Shown: one piece after another, positions 51,786-60,327 of the stretch
Layout: each line of letters opens with the position of its first letter
Numbering within the stretch: position 1 is the first letter of the stretch
NCBI GenBank assembly: GCA_910584975.1
Contig: CAJUEA010000001.1
Location: 62,001-126,000, forward strand
Length of the DNA stretch: 64,000 bases
From: an uncultured Christensenella sp.
GTDB taxonomy: Bacteria > Bacillota > Clostridia > Christensenellales > UBA3700
Direction of reading: 5' to 3'
The notes under the pieces: generated by a model
The model's database searches: none
What the model saw: the letters and a program-made list of their open reading frames with translations, nothing else
Told to the model about the DNA's origin: nothing
Translations under genes and position numbers: made by a program

Positions 51786-52815
51786 AAATTTACACAAACA
51801 TTTTGGTAGCCTTGTTGTTTTAGATGGCATTGACATTGACATTAAAAAAGGCGAAAAAGTTGCCGTAATCGGTCCATCAGGCAGTGGTAAATCAACATTT
51901 TTAAGATGTTTGAATTTGCTTGAAAAGCCAACTATCGGACATTTGTATTTTAAAGGAGATGAGATTACTTTTTATCCTAGACTTTTTGAAATTACAAAGA
52001 AATATCACAATTTTAAAATCAAAAACTTTGACAAAAAAATTGGCAAAATGACACAAAAGTCTGAATTTTTGAAAAAACAAGATGAAGAATTGAATGCACA
52101 AAAAATTTCTGCTTTGAACAATAAAATCACTGCAAAAGTAGTTTTGCGTGGTGAATTGCAAAGACAGCTTGATTTCAATCTTGAAATTTATGGCGACCAA
52201 AAGGATAAGTCAAATAAAGTTAAAATTGTCAAACCAAATGAAGATTTGGTGAGAAAAAATATGGGAATGGTATTTCAACATTTCAATCTTTTCCCTCATA
52301 TGACTGTTATGCAAAACATCACTTTTGCGCCTCTTGAATATCTAAAGTTTGAAATCAAACAAAAAATTGCAAACAAAGAGCTTTCAAAAGATGCAAAAGC
52401 AGAGTACAAAAAAATTAGAAAGCAAGAAATTGAAAGCAATGCAAAAGAGCTACTTGAGAGAATTGGACTTGAGGAAAAAGCAAATGCTTATCCAAACACA
52501 TTGTCAGGCGGACAAAAACAAAGAATTGCCATTGTAAGAGCACTTGCAATGAAACCAGAAGTTATGTTGTTTGACGAGCCAACTTCAGCCTTAGACCCTG
52601 AAATGGTTGGAGAAGTTTTGGAACTTATTAAGCAACTTGCCGATGAAGGTATGACAATGGTTATTGTTACTCACGAAATGGGCTTTGCAAAAGAAGTGGC
52701 AACAAGAGTGCTGTTTATGGATGGTGGAAAAATTGTTGAGGATAACACTCCTATTGAAATTTTTGATAATCCACAAAATGAAAGACTAAAAACATTCCTT
52801 TCAAAAGTGCTTTAA
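51772..52815 (+). CDS. Amino-acid ABC transporter ATPase with two insertions
   Basis: A 347-residue GlnQ-type ATPase starting with GTG 51772, preceded by AAGGAGG. Walker [10 protein letters not shown] (34-42), Q-loop [10 protein letters not shown] (Q169), signature LSGGQKQR, Walker [13 protein letters not shown] and H-loop THEM are intact. A Lys-rich insertion of about 90 residues (66-158) lies between Walker A and the Q-loop, as in the paralogue at 38105, but with unrelated-looking sequence. A second insertion of about 25 charged residues (192-217) follows the Q-loop helix. Confidence 0.92.
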   Translation: MISVKNLHKHFGSLVVLDGIDIDIKKGEKVAVIGPSGSGKSTFLRCLNLLEKPTIGHLYFKGDEITFYPRLFEITKKYHNFKIKNFDKKIGKMTQKSEFLKKQDEELNAQKISALNNKITAKVVLRGELQRQLDFNLEIYGDQKDKSNKVKIVKPNEDLVRKNMGMVFQHFNLFPHMTVMQNITFAPLEYLKFEIKQKIANKELSKDAKAEYKKIRKQEIESNAKELLERIGLEEKANAYPNTLSGGQKQRIAIVRALAMKPEVMLFDEPTSALDPEMVGEVLELIKQLADEGMTMVIVTHEMGFAKEVATRVLFMDGGKIVEDNTPIEIFDNPQNERLKTFLSKVL

Positions 52816-52880
52816 AATGTTATATAATATCTATTGCAAAAGATATTTTTGTAAACAAATATCTATACATAAAATCAAAC

Positions 52881-52928
52881 AAAATCGTAAATAACCCGTC
52901 AAAAATCGGTATTATTTGCGATTTTTTG
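52881..52928 (+). terminator. Hairpin with dispersed motif in its loop
   Basis: Stem AAAATCGTAAATAA / TTATTTGCGATTTT (one mismatch) then T run, probably ending the transporter transcript. The loop contains TCAAAAATCGGTA, the reverse of the dispersed motif. Confidence 0.75.
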
Positions 52929-53051
52929 TTGTTTAAAGTGTAGCATTTGATAGTTCTTTGTACAAATAACATTAGGAACTGAACATTAAACAAATATAAG
53001 TTGCTGTGCAAGAAAAAAATGTTGATTTGGTGTTGTGATAATCATAGCCAT

Positions 53052-53153
53052 TCCCCTCCCTCGCAAAAAAGCTATTTAGCGAGGGCTCATATTCGCTAAG
53101 ATGACATAGCCAATGTATTATGAGCATAGTGTAACGCAGTCGAACAATCTCGG
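53052..53153. repeat. Interspersed repeat copy
   Basis: Internal hairpin CCCTCGCAAAAAAGC / GCTATTTAGCGAGGG at 53058-53085, then TAAGATGACA at 53097 and a worn left arm AGTGTAACGCAGTCGAAC with AATCTCGG to 53152. The remaining gap up to 53320 is AT-rich without features. Confidence 0.75.
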
Positions 53154-53325
53154 ACTGATTGCTAAGTAAGATTAATTATAATGCTTATACTATTTGCAAA
53201 ACATTTCAAATTTTGAATTTGATATTTGATAATAAAAAAGTTAAAATATGATTTGTTTTGTGATTAAGCAAAAAAATTGCAAAAATGCAAAAAAACATTA
53301 ATTTTTATGAAATAAGAAAAAACTA

Positions 53326-53354
53326 TTTACATATTTTGTGTTTAGTGCTATAAT
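53326..53354 (+). promoter_or_regulatory. Promoter of acyl-CoA-ligase-like gene
   Basis: TTTACA (53326-53331), 17 bases, TATAAT (53349-53354). Confidence 0.85.
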
Positions 53355-53420
53355 ACAACATATATGCGTTCTTTAATGCGTGTGTAATAAAGAAAAAACT
53401 TTGCAGAGTAATTGAAAAAT

Positions 53421-55061
53421 ATGAAACAATCCAATGATTTCAGCATGTATGAATATTTGAAAAGCAGAGATAAGGGAGATAACAGACCTCTTATATCTTA
53501 TTACAATAACCGAATTTCTACTGACACTTTTTTTGAGCAGGTGGACAAGGTTGCAAACGCTTTGAATTCCTTAGGATTGAAATGTGGAGATAACATTGCT
53601 TTATGTTTGCCAAACATACCAAATGCAATTATTATTTTTTATGCAGCAAACAAACTTGGCATTGCAGTCAACTTAATTCATCCTTTGGTGCCGTCAAAAG
53701 CTTTGGGAGAGATTATTAAAACTCACAACAGCAAAGTTGCTTTTGTATTTGATTTGTTTTTTAATAAGCATAAAGATGTTCTTGCTGGTATGGATATTTT
53801 TTGTGTGCTTTGCAGGGCATCTGATTATCTTAAAAATGTTTATAAATTTGGCTACAATGTTTATATGAGCAAGAAAAAACCAAAATTGACTTGTGAAAAG
53901 GCTATCTTTTTCAGTGAGTTTTTGAAAAAACAAGATAAAATTGCATGCGAGCGTGAGCATTATGAAGGAATAGGCGAGGAGATTGCAGCGTTTATTCATT
54001 CTGGTGGAACAACTGGTGTACCAAAAACAGCAATGATACCTAATCGTGCAATAAATGAGTGCAGTTACAGCATTCGCACTTTGATTGGAGACGAAGTGCA
54101 AAAAGGCGAAAGTATGCTTATGGTGTTGCCAATGTTTCACATTTTTGGACTTGGAGTGTGCATGCATTCAACTTTGACAGCTGGTGCAAGGTGCATATTG
54201 GTGCCAATGTTCAAGCCAAAATCTCTTGCAAGGGTTGTAAGACGAGAAAAAGCAACTTATATGACAGGTGTTCCATCCATGTACGAAAAATTGATAAAAG
54301 TCAAATCCTTTGGTGGCAAGTATTTGAGGAAAATGAAGTATTGCTATTGTGGTGGGGACAAGCTTAAACAAGAAATCAAACAAAATTTTGATAATTTGAT
54401 GAAAAAATACAATTCTGATTGCAGATTGTGCGAAGGCTATGGATTGACTGAGGCAGGTGTTTGCAATGTTAATGTGGAAAACGACGCAAAAGTTGGTTCA
54501 GTTGGCAAACCTTTGGGAGATATAAAAGTTTGCATTGTGGATAGTCAAAGAAACAAATTGCCTTTTTTGCAAAAGGGAGAAATTTGTTTGTCGGGCGACA
54601 ACATAATGCTTGGCTATTACAAAGATGAGAAAACTACAAACAAAGTTTTGTTTGAGGATAGCGAAGGTACAAAATGGCTTGCAACAGGCGATTATGGATA
54701 TTTGGAAGAGAGTGGACATTTGTTTTTTGTTGACAGATTAAAAAGAATGGTCAAAATAAGTGGAATGAATGTTTTCCCAAATGAAATTGAACATCTGCTT
54801 GCAGAAAACATAACAGAAATTGATAAATGTTGTGTTGTGGATTTTATACAAAAAGGCAAACCTTATCTTAAACTTTTTGTGAAAATGAAAGATGGATTTG
54901 TGTTTTCCACAATGCTAGAGCAAAAGATAAGACAAATTATTACAACTAATTTAATGAAATATTCTTTGCCAAAATCGATAGAGTGTGTGGATGAATTGCC
55001 ACTTACCACGATTGGCAAAGTAGATTATAACAAATTAAAAGAAAAGGAGCTTAAAAAATGA
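53421..55061 (+). CDS. AMP-binding acyl-CoA-ligase-like enzyme
   Basis: A 546-residue adenylate-forming enzyme of the ANL superfamily. The P-loop HSGGTTGVPKTAM, GYGLTEAG, TGDYGYLEE, the hinge DRLKRMVKISGMNVFP and the catalytic Lys in TTIGKVDYNKL are present, so it should activate a carboxylic acid, probably a fatty acid, as acyl-AMP and then thioester. Start is uncertain: ATG 53421 has only a weak GCAGAG upstream, and TTG 53412 is in frame. It overlaps the tex gene by four bases, so both are translated together. Confidence 0.88.
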   Translation: MKQSNDFSMYEYLKSRDKGDNRPLISYYNNRISTDTFFEQVDKVANALNSLGLKCGDNIALCLPNIPNAIIIFYAANKLGIAVNLIHPLVPSKALGEIIKTHNSKVAFVFDLFFNKHKDVLAGMDIFCVLCRASDYLKNVYKFGYNVYMSKKKPKLTCEKAIFFSEFLKKQDKIACEREHYEGIGEEIAAFIHSGGTTGVPKTAMIPNRAINECSYSIRTLIGDEVQKGESMLMVLPMFHIFGLGVCMHSTLTAGARCILVPMFKPKSLARVVRREKATYMTGVPSMYEKLIKVKSFGGKYLRKMKYCYCGGDKLKQEIKQNFDNLMKKYNSDCRLCEGYGLTEAGVCNVNVENDAKVGSVGKPLGDIKVCIVDSQRNKLPFLQKGEICLSGDNIMLGYYKDEKTTNKVLFEDSEGTKWLATGDYGYLEESGHLFFVDRLKRMVKISGMNVFPNEIEHLLAENITEIDKCCVVDFIQKGKPYLKLFVKMKDGFVFSTMLEQKIRQIITTNLMKYSLPKSIECVDELPLTTIGKVDYNKLKEKELKK

Positions 55062-57424
55062 TAATCAGCGAAAGATTAGCACAAGAATTTGAATTAAAAC
55101 AGGAGTATAGCGATAACATTATCAAGCTTATCGATGAGGGGTGCACAATTCCTTTCATTGCCCGTTATCGTAAAGAAATGCACGGAACTTGCGATGACCA
55201 AACATTGCGTAAGTTTGCAGATCGCCTGACATATTTAAGAAATCTTGAAAAGAGAAAGGAAGAGGTTAAAAACAGCATTGAATCTCAAGGCAAATGGACT
55301 GACGAGCTTGCTGAAAGCGTTGCAAACGCAGAAACAATGACTGAGGTTGAGGATATTTACAGACCTTACAAAAAGAAGAAAAAGACAAGAGCATCTGTTG
55401 CTATTGAAAAAGGACTTTCTGACCTTGCAGATATTATTATGAGTGATTTGAAGGACGGAGATATTGTTGAAATTGCCACACCTTTCGTGAATGAAGAAAA
55501 GGGCGTAAACAGCATTAAAGAGGCAATTGACGGAGCAAAGGACATTGTTGCAGAGCGTATTAGTGATGATGCAGAAGTTCGCAAGGAATTGAGAGAGTTG
55601 TTTGTTGGTATCGGAGATATTTGCACAACTTTGGACGAGGAAAAAGATGCAGAAAAAGGTAGCATTTTTGGAATGTATAAAGATTATACAGAAAAGATCA
55701 AAGCTATCCCTTCACACAGGATTCTTGCAATCAATCGTGGCGAAAAAGAGGATTGTTTGAAAGTTGATTTAAAGCTTGACAAAGAAACAGCACTAAACAC
55801 AATCAACACAAAATATGTACATACAGATTGCTTGTTTACAAATGTAATGCTTGAGGCAACTGAGGATAGCTATGACAGATTGATTTTGCCATCAATTGAA
55901 AGAGAGATAAGAAATGACCTTACTGACAACGCAAATGAGGGTGCAATTAAGATGTTTGAAACAAATCTTAAGCCTCTTTTGATGCAACCACCTTTGAAAA
56001 ATAAGGTTGTGCTTGCACTTGACCCTGCATACAGAACAGGTTGCAAAGTTGCAGTGCTTGACGAAAACGGAAATGTGCTTGCAACAGGCGTTGTTTATCC
56101 AACACCTCCACAAAGCAAAGTTGATGAGGCAGAGGCAAAATTGACTGCTTTAATCAAAGCGCACAGCGTTGAAGTTATTTCAATCGGTAATGGTACAGCA
56201 AGCAAAGAAACTGAAATTTTTGTTGCAAACTTGATTAAAAAATTGGATAAACCTTTGCAATATATGGTTGTAAGTGAGGCTGGTGCATCTGTTTACAGCG
56301 CAAGTGAGCTTGGGGCAGAGGAATTCCCTGACTATGATGTTTCATTAAGAAGTGCTGTAAGCATTGGTAGAAGATTGCAAGACCCACTTGCAGAACTTAT
56401 CAAAATTGATGTTAAGAGCATTGGTGTTGGACAATATCAACATGACATGCCACAAAAAAGACTTACAGAAGTTTTGGAAGGTGTAGTTGAGGATTGCGTA
56501 AATAGTGTTGGTGTAGATTTGAATACTGCATCTTACAAATTGCTTTCTTTTGTTTCTGGACTTAACCTTGCAATTGCAAAAAATATTGTGGAATACAGAA
56601 AATCTAAGCCGTTCACAAAAAGAGAACAACTGCTTAAAGTTCCAAAACTTGGACCAAAGGCATATGAACAATGCGCAGGCTTTTTGAGAATTACTGATGG
56701 CGTAGAGGCACTTGACAACACATCTGTACACCCTGAGTCTTACGAGGCAACAAGAGCATTGCTTGCAATTTTTGGGCTTACAGAAAAAGATGTTACAAGT
56801 GGTAATCTTGGAGAATTGGAAGAAAAAATCAACAGCTATGGCAAAGCAAAACTTGCAAATGAATTGGGCATTGGTATGCCAACTTTGGAAGATATTATTG
56901 AGGAAATCAAAAAGCCTGGTAGAGATATTCGTGACAGCTTGCCAAAGCCTATTTTGCGTGATGATTTGATGGATATCAACAACCTAAAAGAAGGTATGGA
57001 AATTGTTGGCACTGTAAGAAATGTTATTGACTTTGGTGCATTTGTGGATATTGGCGTACATCAAGATGGACTTGTACATATCAGTGAAATCAGCAATGAT
57101 TACATCAAACATCCATCAGATGCTTTGACTGTTGGCGATATTGTTACAGTAAAAGTTATTGGTGTTGACCCTGCTAAAAACAGAATTAGCCTTACAATAA
57201 AAGGTGCAAGCAACGCAAAACCTAAGTCTGAAAGCACTGTTAAAGATCCAAAACTTTTGGATAGAAAAGACAAAAAGAACAATAAAGACTTTAAAGCTGG
57301 CAATAATAAAGGTAACTTTAAAGGAAATGATAAGGCTGGATTTAAAGGCAATAAGCCTAAAAAGCCTGAGCAAAATATGGATGATTTGTTGCTAAAATTG
57401 CAAAACAAATTTAACAGAAGATAA
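55058..57424 (+). CDS. tex: Tex-like RNA-binding transcription accessory protein
   Basis: A 788-residue Tex protein: N-terminal helical domain, YqgF/RuvC-like domain (VVLALDPAYRTGCKVAVLDE at about 325), helix-hairpin-helix region (KPFTKREQLLKVPKLGPKAYEQ at about 510) and a C-terminal S1 domain (GTVRNVIDFGAFVDIGVHQ, GLVHISEIS). It binds nucleic acid and influences transcription or ribosome-related processes. The tail after the S1 domain, about 65 residues, is Lys/Asn/Gly-rich. ATG 55058 overlaps the preceding stop, with AAAAGGAG as ribosome site. Confidence 0.95.
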   Translation: MIISERLAQEFELKQEYSDNIIKLIDEGCTIPFIARYRKEMHGTCDDQTLRKFADRLTYLRNLEKRKEEVKNSIESQGKWTDELAESVANAETMTEVEDIYRPYKKKKKTRASVAIEKGLSDLADIIMSDLKDGDIVEIATPFVNEEKGVNSIKEAIDGAKDIVAERISDDAEVRKELRELFVGIGDICTTLDEEKDAEKGSIFGMYKDYTEKIKAIPSHRILAINRGEKEDCLKVDLKLDKETALNTINTKYVHTDCLFTNVMLEATEDSYDRLILPSIEREIRNDLTDNANEGAIKMFETNLKPLLMQPPLKNKVVLALDPAYRTGCKVAVLDENGNVLATGVVYPTPPQSKVDEAEAKLTALIKAHSVEVISIGNGTASKETEIFVANLIKKLDKPLQYMVVSEAGASVYSASELGAEEFPDYDVSLRSAVSIGRRLQDPLAELIKIDVKSIGVGQYQHDMPQKRLTEVLEGVVEDCVNSVGVDLNTASYKLLSFVSGLNLAIAKNIVEYRKSKPFTKREQLLKVPKLGPKAYEQCAGFLRITDGVEALDNTSVHPESYEATRALLAIFGLTEKDVTSGNLGELEEKINSYGKAKLANELGIGMPTLEDIIEEIKKPGRDIRDSLPKPILRDDLMDINNLKEGMEIVGTVRNVIDFGAFVDIGVHQDGLVHISEISNDYIKHPSDALTVGDIVTVKVIGVDPAKNRISLTIKGASNAKPKSESTVKDPKLLDRKDKKNNKDFKAGNNKGNFKGNDKAGFKGNKPKKPEQNMDDLLLKLQNKFNRR

Positions 57425-57531
57425 ATTTTGACTTTGTATTTTAACATTGCAATTTTAAAATATTTGTTTGCTTAAAAAAACTTAATTGCAAGTTTGCATA
57501 AAATATAAATTTTGAAATTTAGCACTACAAA

Positions 57532-57567
57532 AACAATTTAACCTCGATTTTTGATGGGTAAATTGTT
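57532..57567 (+). repeat. Hairpin with dispersed motif in its loop after tex
   Basis: AACAATTTA-ACC / GGGTAAATTGTT encloses TCGATTTTTGA (57544-57554). It is the same arrangement as 52881-52928 but lacks a T run, so termination is doubtful. Confidence 0.6.
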
Positions 57568-57697
57568 CAAAAACGCTAAAAAGTTAGTGTTCAAACAAAG
57601 CATTTACAGTGGCAGTCAAAACTGCTTAGGCATAAATTTAAGTATTGTAATTTTCACAACTGAATAAAAAACAAATAAGCATAAGGAGGAGTTTGCT

Positions 57698-59971
57698 ATG
57701 GAAAAGTTTTCTGCTTTTTTAACAAAACATAAATTGGCGATCGTTATCGTTTTTGTGACCATTTTGATAGCCTCTCTTGTATGCTTATTTTTTGTGCCAA
57801 TAAATTCGGACATTATATCCTATTTGCCAGATGACATGACAACCTCTGAGGGATATGCCTTTTTGAAAAAAACATTTGATATGGAAAGTGATGCCATTGT
57901 TGCCGTAAAAGGTGCAAGCACAGAGCAAATGACGGAAATCACTAAAAAAATGCAATCACTGGAAGGTGTGAGAGAAAACGGCATAACTTGGTATGGCACG
58001 CTGGATTCTTTTGGCGATATGGGGGATGAAAATGGTGAAATCAAGTTTGGCAACACTGTTATCAATGTAAAAGAACTAGTAACACAAATCAAGGATAATA
58101 AGCAAGTCCAAAAGCTGTTGTGTCCAGCAGAAGATATTTATACAATTATGGTGCAAATGTCTGTGTCTTCAAGCACAAATGAGGCAAGTGCAATTTTAAA
58201 ACAAACAAAAAAAATAATTGAAAGTTACGGACTTGAATATGCTGTTGGTGGCAGTGCAGAAATTTCAACTTCATTGTTGGGCACTGTTACGGGCGAAATG
58301 CCATATTTTTTGATTGTTGCAGTAATCATAGCAATTTTGGTGCTTGTGCTTACCACAAATAGCTTTTTTGAACCGGTCATTTTGCTTACAACTTTGGCAA
58401 TAAGCATTTTGCTTAATATGGGCAGCAATATCATTTTGAAAGATGTTTCGGTTATCACTTTTGCGACATCGGCAATTTTGCAACTTGCACTTTCAATGGA
58501 TTACTCAATCTTTTTAATGCATTCGTTCAGAGAAGAGCGTAAAAAGTGTTTTGATGATAGAACTGCAATGGTAAGAGCCATTCCAAAAACCTTTTCAACA
58601 GTTTGTGCCTCTGCATTGACAACTGTGGGTGGATTTATTGCATTGGTGTTTATGCAGTTTGGCATTGGTGCCGACCTTGGCGTTGTGCTGGCAAAAGGTG
58701 TTTTGATGTCCTTGCTTACGGTTGTGTTGTTGCAACCTTGTTTGATGTTGTTTGCATCCAAAACAACTGCAAAGCTTGAGCATCCTGTGCATTTGCCTAA
58801 GTTTAATAAATCAGCAGAAATTGCCGTGAAAGGCAGAAAACCAATTCTTGCAATAGCATTACTTGCACTTGTGCCAATAATTTATTGTGGACTTAGCATT
58901 TCATATTCCTATATGAAAATGGATAAAGATAAGGAGGCACTTTCTGAAGTGCAACAAGTTGTTGAGGTTATGGGCAACAGTATTTTGATTTGTGCACCAA
59001 ACGGAGATAGTGCCAAAGCACATATTGATTTTATTGACGAGGTTGGCAAGCTTGAGCATGTGAGTGTGGTCAGCAGTATTTATGCAATGGCACCAAAGGA
59101 AATGTGTGATAGTTTGCACACTATGATAAAATGGAATTTACCCCAGCTTAAAGCTTATGCAAACAATAAATATGTGCTGTATACAATTATGATTGAAACG
59201 GAGTCAGAGTCACTAGAAGAAGGAGTGCTACTTGACAACATAAAATCTGTTTTGTCCAACAAGTTTGGGGATGAGTATTATATCACTGGTATGGCTCAGG
59301 CAGTCAATGATTTATCCATTGTAACTCCAAAGGATTTTGCACTTGTATCAGGCATAAGTGCGATAATAATTTTCATAATACTGATGTTATCAATTCGAAG
59401 TGCAAAATATTCTCTTGCGCTTATGGGTACTGTTGAATTTGGTATTTTCATAAATTTGGCATTGAATTTTATCTTCAACACACCTGTAAACTTTATGGCG
59501 TATATCATAATAAGCAGTGTGCAGATGGGTGCGACGGTGGACTATGCAATTTTGCTTGCAACCAAGTTCAGACGGAATATGGCAAGTATGCCTGTGAAAG
59601 AGGCTTGCGTTAAAGCTGTTAAAGATAGCAGTTTGTCAATTTTGACATCTGCAACCATTTTGGGAGCATTGTGTTTGGCAGTTTATGCAATCACAACCAA
59701 TGCAATTATCGGGCAGGTAACATTGCTTATCGGCAGAGGTGCGATAATCAGTGCATTTTTGATTTTGTTTGTTTTGCCAGCAATTTTGATTGCAATCACA
59801 AGAAAACCTCCAACAAACAATGATATTTTCCACAAATTAAAAGTGAAAATAGATAAAAAGAAAGAGTCAAAAAAGCTTGCAAAAGCAGGCATTGTGAACG
59901 AGCAAACGCAAATAAATATTGAGATTGAGGGCAATGCAATCACAGATAATTGCAATGAAAAAGTGGAATAA
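57698..59971 (+). CDS. MMPL/RND-family membrane transporter
   Basis: A 757-residue membrane protein with the RND/MMPL layout in two halves: a first span at about 13-33, an outer domain, five spans at about 200-360, another span at about 385-405, a second outer domain and a final cluster at about 545-695. Motifs such as LALSMDYSIFLMHSF and MGATVDYAILLATKF carry the membrane Asp expected for proton coupling. A charged cytoplasmic tail ends it. YdfJ-type relatives export lipids or drugs; substrate unknown. AAGGAGG precedes ATG 57698. Confidence 0.9.
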   Translation: MEKFSAFLTKHKLAIVIVFVTILIASLVCLFFVPINSDIISYLPDDMTTSEGYAFLKKTFDMESDAIVAVKGASTEQMTEITKKMQSLEGVRENGITWYGTLDSFGDMGDENGEIKFGNTVINVKELVTQIKDNKQVQKLLCPAEDIYTIMVQMSVSSSTNEASAILKQTKKIIESYGLEYAVGGSAEISTSLLGTVTGEMPYFLIVAVIIAILVLVLTTNSFFEPVILLTTLAISILLNMGSNIILKDVSVITFATSAILQLALSMDYSIFLMHSFREERKKCFDDRTAMVRAIPKTFSTVCASALTTVGGFIALVFMQFGIGADLGVVLAKGVLMSLLTVVLLQPCLMLFASKTTAKLEHPVHLPKFNKSAEIAVKGRKPILAIALLALVPIIYCGLSISYSYMKMDKDKEALSEVQQVVEVMGNSILICAPNGDSAKAHIDFIDEVGKLEHVSVVSSIYAMAPKEMCDSLHTMIKWNLPQLKAYANNKYVLYTIMIETESESLEEGVLLDNIKSVLSNKFGDEYYITGMAQAVNDLSIVTPKDFALVSGISAIIIFIILMLSIRSAKYSLALMGTVEFGIFINLALNFIFNTPVNFMAYIIISSVQMGATVDYAILLATKFRRNMASMPVKEACVKAVKDSSLSILTSATILGALCLAVYAITTNAIIGQVTLLIGRGAIISAFLILFVLPAILIAITRKPPTNNDIFHKLKVKIDKKKESKKLAKAGIVNEQTQINIEIEGNAITDNCNEKVE

Positions 59972-60020
59972 AAACAATATCAATTACAACAAAATTAAGT
60001 TGATTTTAATTTTATAGATA

Positions 60021-60059
60021 ATAGAATACTGAGTGCTGCTTCGGTATTCTATTTTTTTT
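60021..60059 (+). terminator. Terminator of the MMPL gene
   Basis: Stem ATAGAATAC / GTATTCTAT with a 14-base loop, followed by eight T. Confidence 0.88.
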
Positions 60060-60090
60060 GGCAGGATATGGCTAAATTAAAATTTTAAAA

Positions 60091-60119
60091 TTGACTTATT
60101 ATAATTAATGTGTTAAAAT
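60091..60119 (+). promoter_or_regulatory. Promoter of second LRR lipoprotein
   Basis: TTGACT (60091-60096), 17 bases, TAAAAT (60114-60119). The leader of about 200 bases to 60328 shows no clear structure. Confidence 0.75.
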
Positions 60120-60327
60120 ATATATGAGAAATTTTGAGCACATATAAAAGTTTCTTAAAATGCTTGATTTTTGTCAGGCGATGCAATCAAAAAAAGTTTG
60201 TTTTGATAGCGTTGATTTGATTTTAAATAAATTAAAATCTTTTTAAGCAGTTGTTAAATTGAAATTTGTTTGTCAAAAATTTTTGCGTTTGATTGCAAAA
60301 AAAATAGAGATTAATAAGAGGGGTTAA

